64,000 nt of DNA from the NCBI GenBank assembly GCA_030867875.1, contig JAOWCC010001751.1, positions 24,048,369 to 24,112,368 of the forward strand. The letters are read 5' to 3'. This DNA comes from Actinernus sp. WN-2022. Its lineage: Eukaryota > Cnidaria > Anthozoa > Actiniaria > Actinernidae. This document shows positions 25,014 to 39,500 of this stretch, piece by piece. Made by a program: the position numbers and the translations under genes. The notes below the pieces were generated by a model, which saw only the letters and a program-made list of their open reading frames with translations, did not search any database and was not told the DNA's origin. Numbering within the stretch: position 1 is the first letter of the stretch; every line of letters starts with the position of its first letter.

Positions 25014-28000
25014 GCCGAAGCTGCTCAGTAAATATCTACCACTATTCACCTCCACTTCGGTGAATAATTGTTAATTATTCGTTACATTAGTGCTCGTTTT
25101 AGTTCTAAATTGCATAACCGGGAGTTTGGGCACCAGTTAAAGGGCGAGCGAGTGTGTTAGCAACGAACCGTAGACATCAAAGTTGTTTAGTGGTTCTTTG
25201 GTGTCACTGATTAGATGAAATGCTGTGTTTTGCTTCCTTCTCTTAGGACACTGCGATCCTAAAGCAATGTCCACGTACGGCAACTGTGGTCAGCAAAGAT
25301 CCAGTCCATTTACTTGTTATTGGAAAAGAGGTATGGCACACATTGGAATCTTAGGGCGCGTTCGATTGACCGTATTCCGGAATAAGAATATATGGAATAG
25401 TCTCTAGAAATCACTGGTTCAGGCACATTTTACACTGTAAGCTACTAACGTTTGATGAAATGTGATATTCAGGATACATTCTGTGTTCCAGTCACTAAAA
25501 ATTCCCGATATAAGCGATTTGTAGTGATAATTCTGTGTATTCTTATTCCGGAATACGGTCAATCGAACGCACCCTAAGATGGATTCTTTCACTTGGATTT
25601 CATATTTATACTGATATCGTCTCAATGGTATATTTCAGACACTGCTGCCACTGCTACCAAAATCACTTAATTCTATTCGACGAAGCACAAAAGCAGAAAG
25701 CAATAATTGTGTCTCAAAGGCTGACTGTATAATTTGAGATTTCTAACGTACAGAAAAAGCAATTGATGACCACGCAATTCAGCCCGGCTCAGTCAGCACT
25801 TGCGCAGAGTGGAAATAGCCGCACTTAGAACCGGGTATTTACTTTGACTTCATACTTACTTACTTGGCGATAGTTTGTAAGTCAGCTAACTGACTGCCGT
25901 CTGTACTTCACAGGATTATCAACGGATTTTCATGGGACGAAGTAAAGATGGAGAAGAACCGAGCCATATAAAGTTCTGTAGGTGAGTATAATAACTTAGA
26001 CCTGTTCCAAAACATTTGGCGAATCTTGCTTGAAGAGTATAGAGAGCAGTAAATCACAGTTGAATTAGTATGGTACCGAACGGACAGTTATCGAGATTTC
26101 AATATATAGCATTTTATAATGATGGGTTTAAGCCAGTTAGCCTAACTAGCTTCGTTTGCGTGATTTTCCCTGGATTTAAATGTCAATAACTTTGCAGCAA
26201 TGAAAGATCAAACACTCAAACTGCTCAGTATTACTTACTATGGCATGATTTAATACAGGCAGCATTCACTTCACCTATAATATCCAATGTTTTTAGGCAT
26301 TTTTACAAATTTGAGCAGCCATATTGGAATAGGATCAACAGAAATAACGTGGATTTTTATTACTATGTTTTTATGTTTTTTCTATGGTTAAGTATAAGAA
26401 GCGGTCAATCGTGCGGCATTCACTTCACCTATAATATCCAATCAGTGTTTTTAGGCATTTTTGCAAATTTGAGCAGCCATATTGAAACATTTTACAATGT
26501 TTTTTCTATGGTTAAATGAGAAGCGATCAGTCGGTGCTGATTAGAAACATTTTAGAAATACGTTTTTCTTCTACCAACAGGACACTTGAGTGTCTCGCTG
26601 ATTTTCCCATCGACTTGTTGATAGATAAGCCATCTCACTGCATGTTTCACTACTTCAGGTAGGTATGTTCCACCGTACCGGCGAAAAAGATGGCGGCAAT
26701 GTACTTTTACCCACAATTCTTTGCGCGCGAAAATCTTTAAAACCGTTATAAATCTGAAATCGCCTGAAATCGCGGTAGAAAGGTTTTGAATCTTTACAAC
26801 AAGCCAGTACAAGTGCTGTTACCATATACACTGTCAATTAAGAAAGAATTTCTACATGATTTATATACTGTGTTAGTCTCGCAATAGCCTCCTATGCAGC
26901 CGTCCTTAGTGTCGTCACGCAACATTGCGTGACGACACTAAGGACGGCTGCATAGGAGGCTAGTCTCGCAAGGGATTGTGGTCCAAACCAGCCGCCATCT
27001 TGGCCATCACAAACATTTTACTCGACATCTGCTCGAAATAAAACTGACTCGAAAGATCCTCCATCTGCGCGGCATATAATATCTCCTCTTTCCATTACTC
27101 ATAGGTCCAGCTCATTCTACCCTGGAGCGCGTAAAGGATTAGTTCTCAAAGCCAGCAGTTCCAAACTCACGCTCACTCAAAATAGTCGATTTCCAATAGC
27201 AATTTTCACGTTGCTTTAGCGCCATTATCTCGCTATTTCTTAAACGTTTTTTTTTCTGTTTAAACAAATAAGAGTATAAAAGGTAAGCCAAGTGTGTTCT
27301 GTTTTGATTTTTTGAAAAACTTAATGGATGTATTTGCGGTGTTCCAGTCGGGACACCGAATTCTAACCAATTTTGAGACATGTAGGGAAGTCGGCGTCAA
27401 ATGGGCTGTTGGCAATGTGACAGAAACGGCGCTAATTGGCTAATTCGGACCTGAAGTTTCTGGGGCCGAATCAGCTACTGCTTCTACGAGCTTTTTAGCC
27501 AACGGCCTTTATGTAACCAGACATGTCGCTAGAGAACAAACCTGATGGGCCCGCAGTAATTGGCGACAGCGGTCTGCTGTTGCGGTGTCTTTTCCTATTA
27601 GATTTTTTTAAGGCCAAGTTACTAATAAACACCATCGCATAATTTATCGTATGATTTACCCACATATTACTTAGGAGCTTCAAGTATCTCGTTTTAACTA
27701 GCCTGCTTGCAGGCTCTGGTTCATTTGGGGTTCCTGTGGTGGGGGAGAGGAGGGAGAAGGAGGCGAAAGAGAAAGGAGAGCCTGCAACAAGACCCTGTGT
27801 TTTTGAAATTTCCCGTTAGTCCACGAACCGGATTATCTGATTGGTTGAACCTAGAAGAAGCGCGCGCACTTTGTTCGAAAATGGCGTGTATTATGGTGTA
27901 AGCAGCACGCGCGAGCTAAAATTGAAAACATTTTTCTGCTGTTTTCTCTCTTTTTCTCAGGTTTTTATTATCAAACATGCAGTAGAAATACAAGGGGTTC

Positions 28001-28343
28001 AATGCTAGGGTACATTTATAACAGAATCTCGTCGAAAATGTTGATTTTAAAATTATTTGTGCAACGTGTAACTTGCAATGGTATGTGACGTCATGAGGGC
28101 GAATTTCAAAAACACAAGGTCTTGTCGCAGGCTCTTCTTTCTCTATATCCTCCTTCCCCCCTTCTGTCTCCCACCACAGGAACCCCAAATTAACCAGAGC
28201 CTGCAAGCAGGCTAGTTTTAAACGTGCACGTGTATTCCAAGAGAGAATTGAAAGTTAGGTTGGTTTGAGGAGGGAGGAAAATTTACGGGAGAACCCAAAA
28301 AAAATCTCGAAGCAAGGGAGTGATATCAACAAATTCAACTCAC

Positions 28344-28393
<50 letters not shown>

Positions 28394-30558
28394 GTTTATT
28401 AACAGTACTTCCACTGGGTGGCTCTTCGCCTGTTAATCTAAATAATGTAAAATATAAAATGTTGATAAAATATGACTAAGATATAACTGAGATGTAATGA
28501 TAACCGTACTAAGGATTAAAATATGGCTATACGTAACTATTGTAAAATTAATCAATGGAGTCTGTCGGCAGCGCAGTTCTTTGGATATCCTTTCGATAAC
28601 CGACAAAATTCAGCAAAGGTTGCAGAGTTCCTAATATTTACAGGTAGATTATTGAAGACGGATGAACTGGTATCCTGGAATGTGCCATTTTCAGGTGGGA
28701 CCTTTAACTGTTTACTGCTGGCTGACCGTAGTGTTCTATTGGGTATGTACAATTCTAATGGAAGATAAAGTGGCCAGTCACATATGACGCTGGAGAGGCG
28801 AACGCCCACTTGCTTTGCTCTTCATTGGATAGACCAGTAAAGTACGAGAATAAGTAACATAAGTTCGTAACAATATAATTGTACTAGTGGTGCAAACGGC
28901 CGTTTCTTTTCTTTCAGGAGAGGAACCGTAATCGCCAAGGATAGCCAGAAGTCGGAATGGGTCTACGTAGTTGTATCGGTAAGCTACCGTTATGAAATCG
29001 TGTTAAAGAGTTAATAATAGCAGTCATCTTTTTACGATTCACATTACAACGGACTACTGTTTTTATATGTTTTTAAAACCACCTCGAAAATGAGAAAAGG
29101 CCTTTTCTGCAGCAACTGTAAAAAGGAGCCGTGTCATGGTGTTGTTGTATAGAATCAGTGTTCGATTGGTGGATGTAAAGTGGCAACAAACAGTTAAAGT
29201 CCCCTCTCTTAAAGGAGCAGTGTCACGATTCTGATTGGTTGTTATAGACAATGGCAAAATCACGCTATGTCACGCGCCGCTGCAAATTTCCCTTTCGATT
29301 GAAATAAATAAAATGCTGCTTTATAAAAATATAACATCAAACCTAACCATATAATACTGAAATATAGTTTTAAAGCAATTTCGGCTCGAGATATCGTGCA
29401 AATACGCCGATGCAAGCGGATTACTCACGGACTTCTACTTCTGTCACATCTTTTGATTTCTTGTCCGCCTGACACATTTTCAAAACTTGGGCATGAATAC
29501 TAATCGTGACACTGCTCCTTTAATGCTTGATTGAAAGTATATGCAATATTTTCCTTGAAAACTAGATCCACGCACACTTTGTTAGTCGTTTTTGCATATT
29601 TCCTTTGATTTTAACCAAAAACGTCACGCGCATGCGCTGTTGATGAGCCGCACGCGTAAAACATCGCAGGGCCGGATGGCTTTATCCGGCCCAGTCATGT
29701 CAGACACATACAGCCCCCATTACGTGACTTTTTATAAATGGTTTTGGAAGAAAGCGTATCGAGGGAAACAGTGAATTTTGTTTCCCTCAACTTCGACTTG
29801 CATCTCGGGAAACATCGAGATTCTTGGGAAACAAACTCACTGGTTTCCCGAGAGACCAGTCATTAAGTGTTTTGTTATATAGACATAAGTTTTACTACTT
29901 GATCCAAGCCGAGGTTTGTCGTCTTCTCTTCGGGACGCTGCTTTTCGACACAAAATGCTGCCAGCGTCGCTACGGCATTTTTAGGAGCGTTTTGTTTCTT
30001 TCTTGCATCTCTTTTTAGCTACCAATTTCTCTCTCACTCTTGACAAAGATGTAAATTGTTTCTTTCATTGGAGCTGGTTCCATTTTACTTCAATCCATAT
30101 CTATCTATATTTACATAACATATCACCCCTGTACTCCGTCAACTCCACTGGCTTCCAGTTAGATCTAGAATTAGTTATAAGGTTCTATTAATCACGTATA
30201 AAGCTCTCCATAGTCTGGCCCCGGATTATATTTCTGATCTGCTACAGAGATATAAGCCAGCCCGTACTTTAAGATCCTCTAGTTATAACTTGTTGTACAT
30301 ACCAAAGTCAAATACTGTGTCTTACGGCGATAGAGTATTCTCGATCTGCGCTCCAAGACTTTGGAACTCTCTTCCGTCTAACATCAGGAGTGCCGACACT
30401 GTTAATGTATTTAATCTAAGTTAAAGACTTTTCTTTTTAAGTAGCTTGCCCGATATTACTAGAACACGTGTAAGTAGATTGTTTTTATTATTTTTATTTT
30501 ATTACTATCATTGATAGTGTAAGAGCATTGAGCGCTGTCTAATGCTCCTAAAACGTAT

Positions 30559-30593
<35 letters not shown>

Positions 30594-33500
30594 GACTTCG
30601 ATTATTTATATGATGAATGTAAGGACTGTAATGCGCATTTGAGTATTTTTATAGGAAATGCGCAATATAAGTGATAAATATTATTATTATTATTATTATT
30701 ATTGTTGTTGTTGTTTTCTTGCTCGCCGCTCTCCTAGGGTGCATGTGAGGTACTAATGAGCCTGGAAGCTGCCACACCTAAACTGATCGGTAAGAAAATC
30801 GACGCGACAGTATCTCACCCCGAGATGTTGGCCTACTTGACAGAAGAACGATTCGCCAAAAGTCAATATGCTCTTAGCTCTACACAAAAGAGAAAAGCAG
30901 TGTGGAATAGAACATCTAAAGGTATCTTACCGATGTAGAACAATTACAAAATACTGTGTTACTTGTGTCCACTACTGCCGTTATTCGATTACTAAACACA
31001 GTTTTTTAAAGAACGATGGACAGCAGAATTCTTCAATTCAGTTGCCATGTGGGTTCACGATCACGTGATCGCGCATGCGCACTGTCTCTCTTTCTCTGTT
31101 CTACACATCATGGATATTATTCGTTTACAGCACTTTAATGGGCCGTTGTAGGATACAATCACCTGGTTGTACTGGACGGCAAAAAATACCTGACTTCATT
31201 TATTTAAAGGCACTTGTACGAGATCGGTAGTGTTGTTAGAAAAACATGTTTGTAAATGCTATTTTGCACCTCCAATCAATCGTCGATCTTTCTATTTCAA
31301 AAACTTCAGTTTTGAAGATTGTTTGCCGTCCAGTCAAGCTCTTCCCATGGGTTCATTCATTGGTTATTGAAGTGATATATCAGCACGTGACTGTTTCCAG
31401 CAAAAGGCCCATTGTCATAAATCGTCATAAATTTTTATTAAGGCAGTCAGGTCATGATTGACTTTTTTCGATTGAAATTATACCTTTTTCTACTAACGCT
31501 AAGCACATTTAAAAGGAACCGTTTGTATGTTATGTTGTTGTTTGACATGACATCTATGTGCTTCTTGTAAACAGCTGCTAGAAATTGTTTCTCCCACATG
31601 GATAACCAAGATATGAGGATAGAAAGCGTCTGCTCCTCAACACATGGCAAACGTGCAGTAAAGTCAGCGTCTATTGACTCATGTCGTTCCAAAAACACAA
31701 GAAGCTCCGCTTACTGTAAGTACACTTACTAAATTATCTTGTCATACCTGAGTAATTACTCCTCTATGCTCTCTGCATACCCGAAAGAACAACGAGGAGA
31801 CATGCAGCTTATTGCATAGTTAACAATTATTCCCCGAAGTGGAAGTGAATAGTGGTGGATATTTACCAAGCCGCTTTTTTTTAGTATATACCACACTGCA
31901 GGTGAATCTATAGCCAGCACCAAAAAGTTATTTATTTTCTGTCAAATGGACAAAAACTCGCGCGAGGTCATCGCTGCTTCGCTCGGAGGTGAATATGAAA
32001 TCATATTTACTGTTTGAGTAGCCAATCAGAGCGCGCGAAAAGTGATATTCACTGGTCTGATATATAGATTTAATATATAATTTTCGATGAAATACCAGTA
32101 TATATTTCTTTCTAATAAGTGATATCTTCACACGTGAAGATATAAATGATATCTTCACACGTGAAGATATCACTTTTGAAAATATGACTCGATTTCAAAG
32201 ATTTCTAGCCTTTTTAGTAAGATATTGAAACTGGTATTTCATCAATAATTATATATTAAACAGAACATTACATGGCCGCTTGGAGATACGGATTTTATCT
32301 TCTCGTGTTGATGAGTATCTTACTCGTTCGCTGCGCTCACTCGTAAGATATTTCATCAACACTCGAAGATAAAATCCGTATCTCCGCGCGGCCATGTAAT
32401 ATCCTCTATATAATACATGGGTGCGTGGAGATATGGAATATCGAGTTGAACACGAGACGATAAATTCCAAGCGTCCATGTATTATGTTATTTATTTTATA
32501 AACAATACTTGGGCCAGGGTAAGCGCGTGACGTGGAAATCGCTGATTGGCTGACAGGCGATATACACATATAAAATTATCGCATTTTTACGTGTGTTCAG
32601 ATACGATATTTCTCAGTGCTGGAAATCCTTGTAAAACACTGTAGTTTATAGAATAAATACTAATACTATATAGTGTTGGATATTTACCGAGCCGCGAACA
32701 GCAAATATCCACCGCTATCAGGGGTATATTACACAGGAGTGTTCCTGTGCCCTTGTGTTGGCCCCTATAAACAGTAGATGGTGTGTCTATTTATAGTCGC
32801 GAAGTTCTGGTATGCGATTACGTTGTCTTTTGTTCTCTTGCGCTTTATTTTTTTTTTAGCAGTTTGAACCGTGTTAATTACAATTTTTTCAGTGCATCCT
32901 GATTGGTTAAAAGTGACGGCCTTGTTTTCTTCTCGAGGGAAACTCTATGCTAAAATATAATTCAAAAACTCATGAATAATTAATTAAACAAAAACAAAGG
33001 AAATCAATGACTGTGAAGACATTTTATACCTGATAAAATTTCATCCTAATTTACATAAACTTTTAGCTTGGATTTTCCCGGCCAAAATAAATCGTATCGC
33101 CAAAATAACTGAAAAAAAGGTCTCTTTCCCCTCTTTACATGTGAATGTTTTTGAAGTTGTTTAATAAACTCGGAGCAAATGTTGGGCCTTTATCAGTGAA
33201 TTTCTAATTAAGATGAAACTTTATATAAAATTTCATCCTACTAAAAATTATTTTCTTTATGTCATTCCCTTGAGATGTGCGTCTTTCTTTCATTGCATTC
33301 TTAAAGAGTTTTTGATAAAACACTGCTGTTCGTGTTTTAAACAGTACCTATACCGTCTACAGTGTTGTGTGACAATATAATGTGGCAAGAGGAACACTCC
33401 TCTGTAATATACTCCTGCCGCAATATGTTGTCACCGACATGACACCGAGTAGCCTGCGTAGCAAGCGTTTCCGTAGGTTTTTTTGAAGCGTAGGAAGACT

Positions 33501-36500
33501 TTTTCGCTATTTGGCCGCGCGAAAAATGGGGCGAGACCAAAAAATGGAAGGAGGGGGAGGGGAGGAGAGAAGCGGCCAAAAAGCGAAAAAGTCTTCCTAC
33601 GCTTGAAAAAAACCTACGGAAACGCTTGCTACGCAGGCTAGACACCGAGGGGAATAATTGTTTTAGTTTCTGATACCACAAACGAGAAGTAGCCAGCCTC
33701 ATATAATTACAAGCCAGAAAGGAAACCAAAATATCTCCTTAAATACCACGCTAGAAAACCTTCTAGAAAATATATTGAGCATTATCTAGGCCCCAGTGTT
33801 ACTCGCTTGGCTATGAGACCCTTTGGGAATGTAACATACCGTAATGTGTTTTTTCCTTGCGAGTCCAGAGATAGCGGCATGGCGCGCATAGCTATTATTT
33901 GCATATATAATAGGAATTGGAAATTACGGGTGCAAATTATTTCCTAGGTGACCTGTATATCAGACCCTAGAAAATAATTTGCACCCGTAATTTCCAATTC
34001 CTATTATATCTGCAAATAATCGTATAAAAGGGAAAGCTACTGCCCTGACTCGATAGTCAATAGTTTTTAGGGAAACCTACTCTCCCTTGTAATTTATTTA
34101 CTATTAATACTTGTGGGTAGCAACTTAGAGTCAAAATAAATGTTATTGTTGTCTTTAAAATTCCAATATACCGATACAGCGAAATCTTACACGTCGTGTA
34201 CATACAAACAGCAACTTTTAGAATCGGTTTAGTTGTGATAAGAGTAACTTCTTCAATAATTCGCTGGGATCATCGACCGTGCTTTACATTATGTCCCATA
34301 GGCATGGTCCCCCTCCGTCAAGGCGAGGTTATTACACGAAATGTTGTGTAATACGACTGGGTATATCTGTTCCTATATAATGCTGCCCCGCCTTTGGTCA
34401 CAATGATCCTGATGTTCATTATAAATTCGTTGCAGCATTATCTCCATGCTCTTTGCATAGCAGGGAAGGCAGACAGCGAGCTACTACACTTCCACCTGTC
34501 GTAAGATCATCGAAGTTTTTTTTACAATTGCTTTTGATTTCAGTTGACTCTGAAAATTATGCTCAATCTAATTGATCTTATTTCTTTATAACGTTCATCA
34601 TTACTTACTTTGTTTTTAGTTTCCCGTGGTAGACGTGATTAGGTTGCCATTAAAACAGTCCAAGAAATCAGTCTTTGTTCAAATCGACGTTCTACATCCC
34701 AGGAGTGTGTTCGTAAGTTTAGAATGCAACTTATTTTAAACCAGGACTGTTTTAGTGTTCAGCTATTTGTTTCATGTTGGCCCTGAAACGTCTTTTTTTC
34801 TCCAATGTTTGAATTTCATGACTTATATATTCACACCAAAGCTTTAATTAAACAAGTTTAAAATCATACATGTTCACACCGCGTGCGCATGCCGGCTGGC
34901 GCTAAACTAGTTTCGAACTGACCTTTCACAACAAAACAACCTGTTCGAGGTAGTTTTAACATAAAAAATGATCAGTATAGAAAAGGTATTTACTTAATGT
35001 ATAGCGCAAATTATATATGGATATATTCAAAAGCGCTTTGCAAGGTTATTTTTGTGATACGGACTGCTATACTACTGTGACGCAGTGTGCTGCCGTGCAG
35101 TTTAATTAACAATCATGAGTGTTTGTTAGTACCTCAGAATACAGACAACTGACTAGCATTAACAATTGAAACCCACGAGTATTTTATTCGAATTCCGCAT
35201 TGCGGTAAAACTTAAGCGAGAGAAAACAAGGGGCATCCTTGATATGGTTTCGTGTTAAAATTTCCTTTCTCTCGGCGTCAAAGCGCCCCTCCCTCTCCCC
35301 CACAGACCTAAAAAACACCCTCCCTCCTCGTTCGTTTTTTTCTACTCAGTCAAGATTCATCACTTTCTTTTCCGAGGTAAGACTATTTCTGACTGTTATT
35401 TTGTTGTTTTCATATAGGGTTTGTCCAATCTGGATTTCGACAATACGGCTATGTCCAACAAATCGGCCGCAGTTAGCCTTGTAAGTAGAATATTACATGA
35501 ACATATAATGCACGTTAGGAGAACCGCCTCCCAGTTAGCTGGGTGGTGAAGCGCCGGTCTGGTGTGCGGCAGGTCGCTGGTTCAAAACCCCGGCCGGACC
35601 AGCACTCAGGGTATTCAGTAAAATAATTGAGTAGAAGGTGCTGCCTTTGTGAAGCAATCTCGTTCTCGAACTGCAAATGGCTAGACCTTCACGTTCTTAG
35701 TAGTTTAAGTGAAGTGGCTCACATGCTTATGCTTCTATCGTGTGCATTTTCACTAGAACATAACTTTCTTACGCTCACGCTTCTGCTTCCGCTTCTGCTT
35801 TCGCTTCGAATTCTGCTTACGCTTCGGCTTACTCTTCGGCTTACGCTTCTGCTTACGCCGCTTCCGTCGCTAGCGAAAACCAGGCTTAAAAGTTCGCTTT
35901 GTTCCTCGATGGCGGAGCCTTCGTTGGCGCCTTAACTTTACCGCAGAGAGGTTATTATCGTTAAAGTTGATTTGTGAAAGTTGTAAGTTACGCTTGGAAA
36001 ATTGCATTTAGCCTAGTCCCCTACAAAGCTTTCAAACGCGTAGCTCGTTTGATTGACGGTCGGCTGAATGCAATTTTCCAAACGCGACTTGAAACATTCA
36101 ATTCACAGTCGCAGCTCCATCGGTAGAACGTGGTATATCCAGGCCGTATAACCCGTATGGTTTGGCGTACTGAACTACAGCATACTTCTAACTAGACGTG
36201 CATGTATCGTTATTCAGCTCTACCTCGAAACATAGATTGTCAAGATCTTTTCAAAAAACATACCTTCATCGCATGTTATTCCCTTTGATACACGTAATCT
36301 AACCGTATTCAAAGTCACTATTGTTCCATTTCCATTTTGTCCGCCTGAGTGTTCCTGACTAGATAGCCCATAGGTTTTTTCAGGTCCATCTCATTCTTAT
36401 TTTTTCGTATTTAGATTGATGTTGTAAATTATATAGTAAGATTATCATCTAAGAGTAAATAAAAGTTGCTGTTGTTGTTGTTTCATGATATTGGGTTATT

Positions 36501-39500
36501 TTTTCATAGGTTAGTCGTGGTGCAGAGTGTGTAATGATTTCCAAGAAATTCTTTATGGCTCACGCTGGGCCGCTCACTCAAAAGTGGATTAGACAAAACG
36601 TGAGTTCGACAACAACATTATATACACTCGTTTTTGTACGATAAAATAACTACTTCTATAGACGACCATAAATGGCGTCCAATTTGAATAACCATTGTTT
36701 AGAAATCTTTAGTCTCACATTCATGTGAAACGCTTTTGTGTGGCAACGTGAACGCGAGGCTAGAGTCTCCAGGACTCGGTTGTTCGATCGAAGTGAGGGT
36801 AACTTTCTCAAGCATGTTAAGGCATGGTTTGAACATGAAAACGAGGCTACAACTATTTTGTTGAATAGAGTCACTTGAATTTGCCCAAATACTAGGACAA
36901 TGGTGGTTATAACTAATCTCAGCGTTTTTAATCGTCCTAATATAAAATTTTGGTGAAATGTCTATCACGTGACCAACCACGTGAACACAAAAAGTTGAAA
37001 ATTTAACTAAAAACGGGGTGGTGCATTTTATATTTTAAGTAACGATTTTGTGTTTATCTGATTACACTTGTGGTTGACTTTAAAGATCAGTCCGGAATGG
37101 TTGACCCTGATAGACTGTTAAGGCGGAAATATAGAAAACAGGTCACGTGACCTATTCTTGGAACCATTTTTTGCCATTTATATCCTCTTCAGTGATAAAA
37201 AGTCAACCATTCCGGACACAGTCTCATTCCCCAGAACAAGCTTAACATTTCGAATCGAAAATCTGAAACAAAACAATAACTTCCGCCACCCCATTTTGAT
37301 TTCTTTGTTTTAACAGCCTTAAGGTCACGTGACCTTCAAAACACCAAAATACCAATCCTTAAATGTTAAGACACACAATTACCGTATTATTCCAATGTTA
37401 TAGGGTATTTCACACGTAAATGACAAAGATAGCGAATTTTGAATGTTTTATCAGAACGGTTAAAAAACCATGCCTTAACATGCTTGAGTTCTCCCTAGGA
37501 TAACGCTAAATCTTTAATTGTACATGTAATATGTACAGTTTAACCTCAGGTTAGCGAGTTAAGCCCGGGGTAGCGCTTAAACCGGGCCCAGGACAATCAA
37601 GCCTATGCAATGCAGAGGCCCTTTTTTTTTGGGGGGGGGGGGAGGAAGTAATGATGCATGCATACCTTGTCTGAGTTTCAAAACTAGTCATGTCGCAGTC
37701 TCGGAATGTGGGCATGTCGCTGTCGGAATTTCAGCTATAATTGTTTTCTTAATTTATTTCTCACTGTCGCTCTCGTAATTTTAGACGTTCGTCGTTATTT
37801 CATGTCCTTCATGTCGCTGTTTCAACGCCGTGTCGCTTAGTCGGAATTTACCCCCCCTGACAGGGCCTCGATGCAGTAAAGCCTTTCCCGTGGGATCACG
37901 AGCGCAATTCATTCGGTAATGCATGAAGTATTATACCAGCACGTGACTGTATCCAGTAAAAGGCCTATTACAGATTACCTTAAGTTCTGGGATGTCTCCA
38001 TTGTCATAAATCAAAAAATTCAGGCAGTACTAGTCATGTGATGATTGACCTTTTTCAATCCACAATACCTTGCGCGCGAAAAACTTTAAATCCGTTATAA
38101 AATCGCTGTAAGAGAGGTTTTGAATCTTTAAAACAACCAAGTACAATGCTGTTACCAAGGTAATGTTGTTACTGCCACAGCGGGCGAGCCTGAAGCGAGC
38201 GAGCAAAGCAGCAGTACTAATTTGTGTAGTGGAGCCGTTTTTTTTTGGCGCATTGCCAGAGCAGTGCATTGTGGCGTGCGCATGGACACAGAAACGATAT
38301 GCGCAGATCAAGCGAAGTGCATTGTGGTCATGCGCAAGGACACAGAAATGATATGCGCAGATCAAACGAAGTGCATTGTGGTCATGCGCAAGAACACACG
38401 TGGCTTTTTCTTTTCATTTTGGGCGTGGAGGTGTGTATATTTTTACTGCTTTTATTTTTGCATTTTCACGAATGAGCTCTTATTCATACTTGTTATTGCC
38501 ATCCTACAGCGAGTGTAAATAAATTGTGATCGCCTTCGTTAGTATTTTTACTCCTTCAGTGCTCCTATTTATAGTCTCGTGTTTTGATGTGTTTTGTAAC
38601 TTGATGATCATGCTAAATTGACGACTCCACGCGTCACTGGGAGTCGTTTAGTCGTACAGTTTGATAGTTTGGGGCGGAGATAATCACTATTTCCAAAAAT
38701 AAACAACTTTCATTTCGCGTCTAGTCTTCTAGCTGACCAACAATTACAAGGTTCTACTACTGAATTAGGGACACACTGATTCCTCGGTCGAACTGGAATT
38801 TAAACAGGAAGTTCCGGTATAAACGTTGTCACTCAGCCTATGTCAAGTGAAACATCTCTGTATTGTTCCGCTCGAGTGCTCCCTACTGATTGCTTATCGC
38901 GCGAAATTCAAATCAAGAACTTCAAAGTAAGGGCTGCAGAGTTCGTAAACAGTCATAAAATAGCGCCTGTCTGTACGAGTTCGCCATGCGCGAAAGAAGG
39001 GACTTACCATTTCACCGGAACTTCTTGTTTAAGTTAGATTTTGAGGAGGGGCGAAACAACCGGAGAAAAACCACGGAGAAAGTACTGCTCCAGACCTGTA
39101 TGCTGATTGGACCATTATATCTGCAGCTCTATTGCTTTTGTACTGCTCGTTCTAAACTGGTTAGGGTATATACTTCATGGTAGTGTTTCGTTCCATATAG
39201 TCTCCCTGCATAATCATTTTCTCTACTGTTTTACAGTATGTATGCAGGGAGACTATATGGAACGAAAGGACTACCCTGGTTAGGGTATTTTGTTTACGAC
39301 CTTTTCATTGCGGCGTCATTTTACTACAACTACCAGAATCCTTTTCAAATTCTCTTTCTCATTCAGATTTTAAAGCTCCTTTGAGAATTCCAAGACAATG
39401 GTCCAAATTAGAGGAACAAAAAGATTCGAGCAGAGTTCTGGTAGTTTGTAGTATGTGACGTCATCATGAAAGTGTACTTGGGCTTCGAAGAAAGGGGCGG

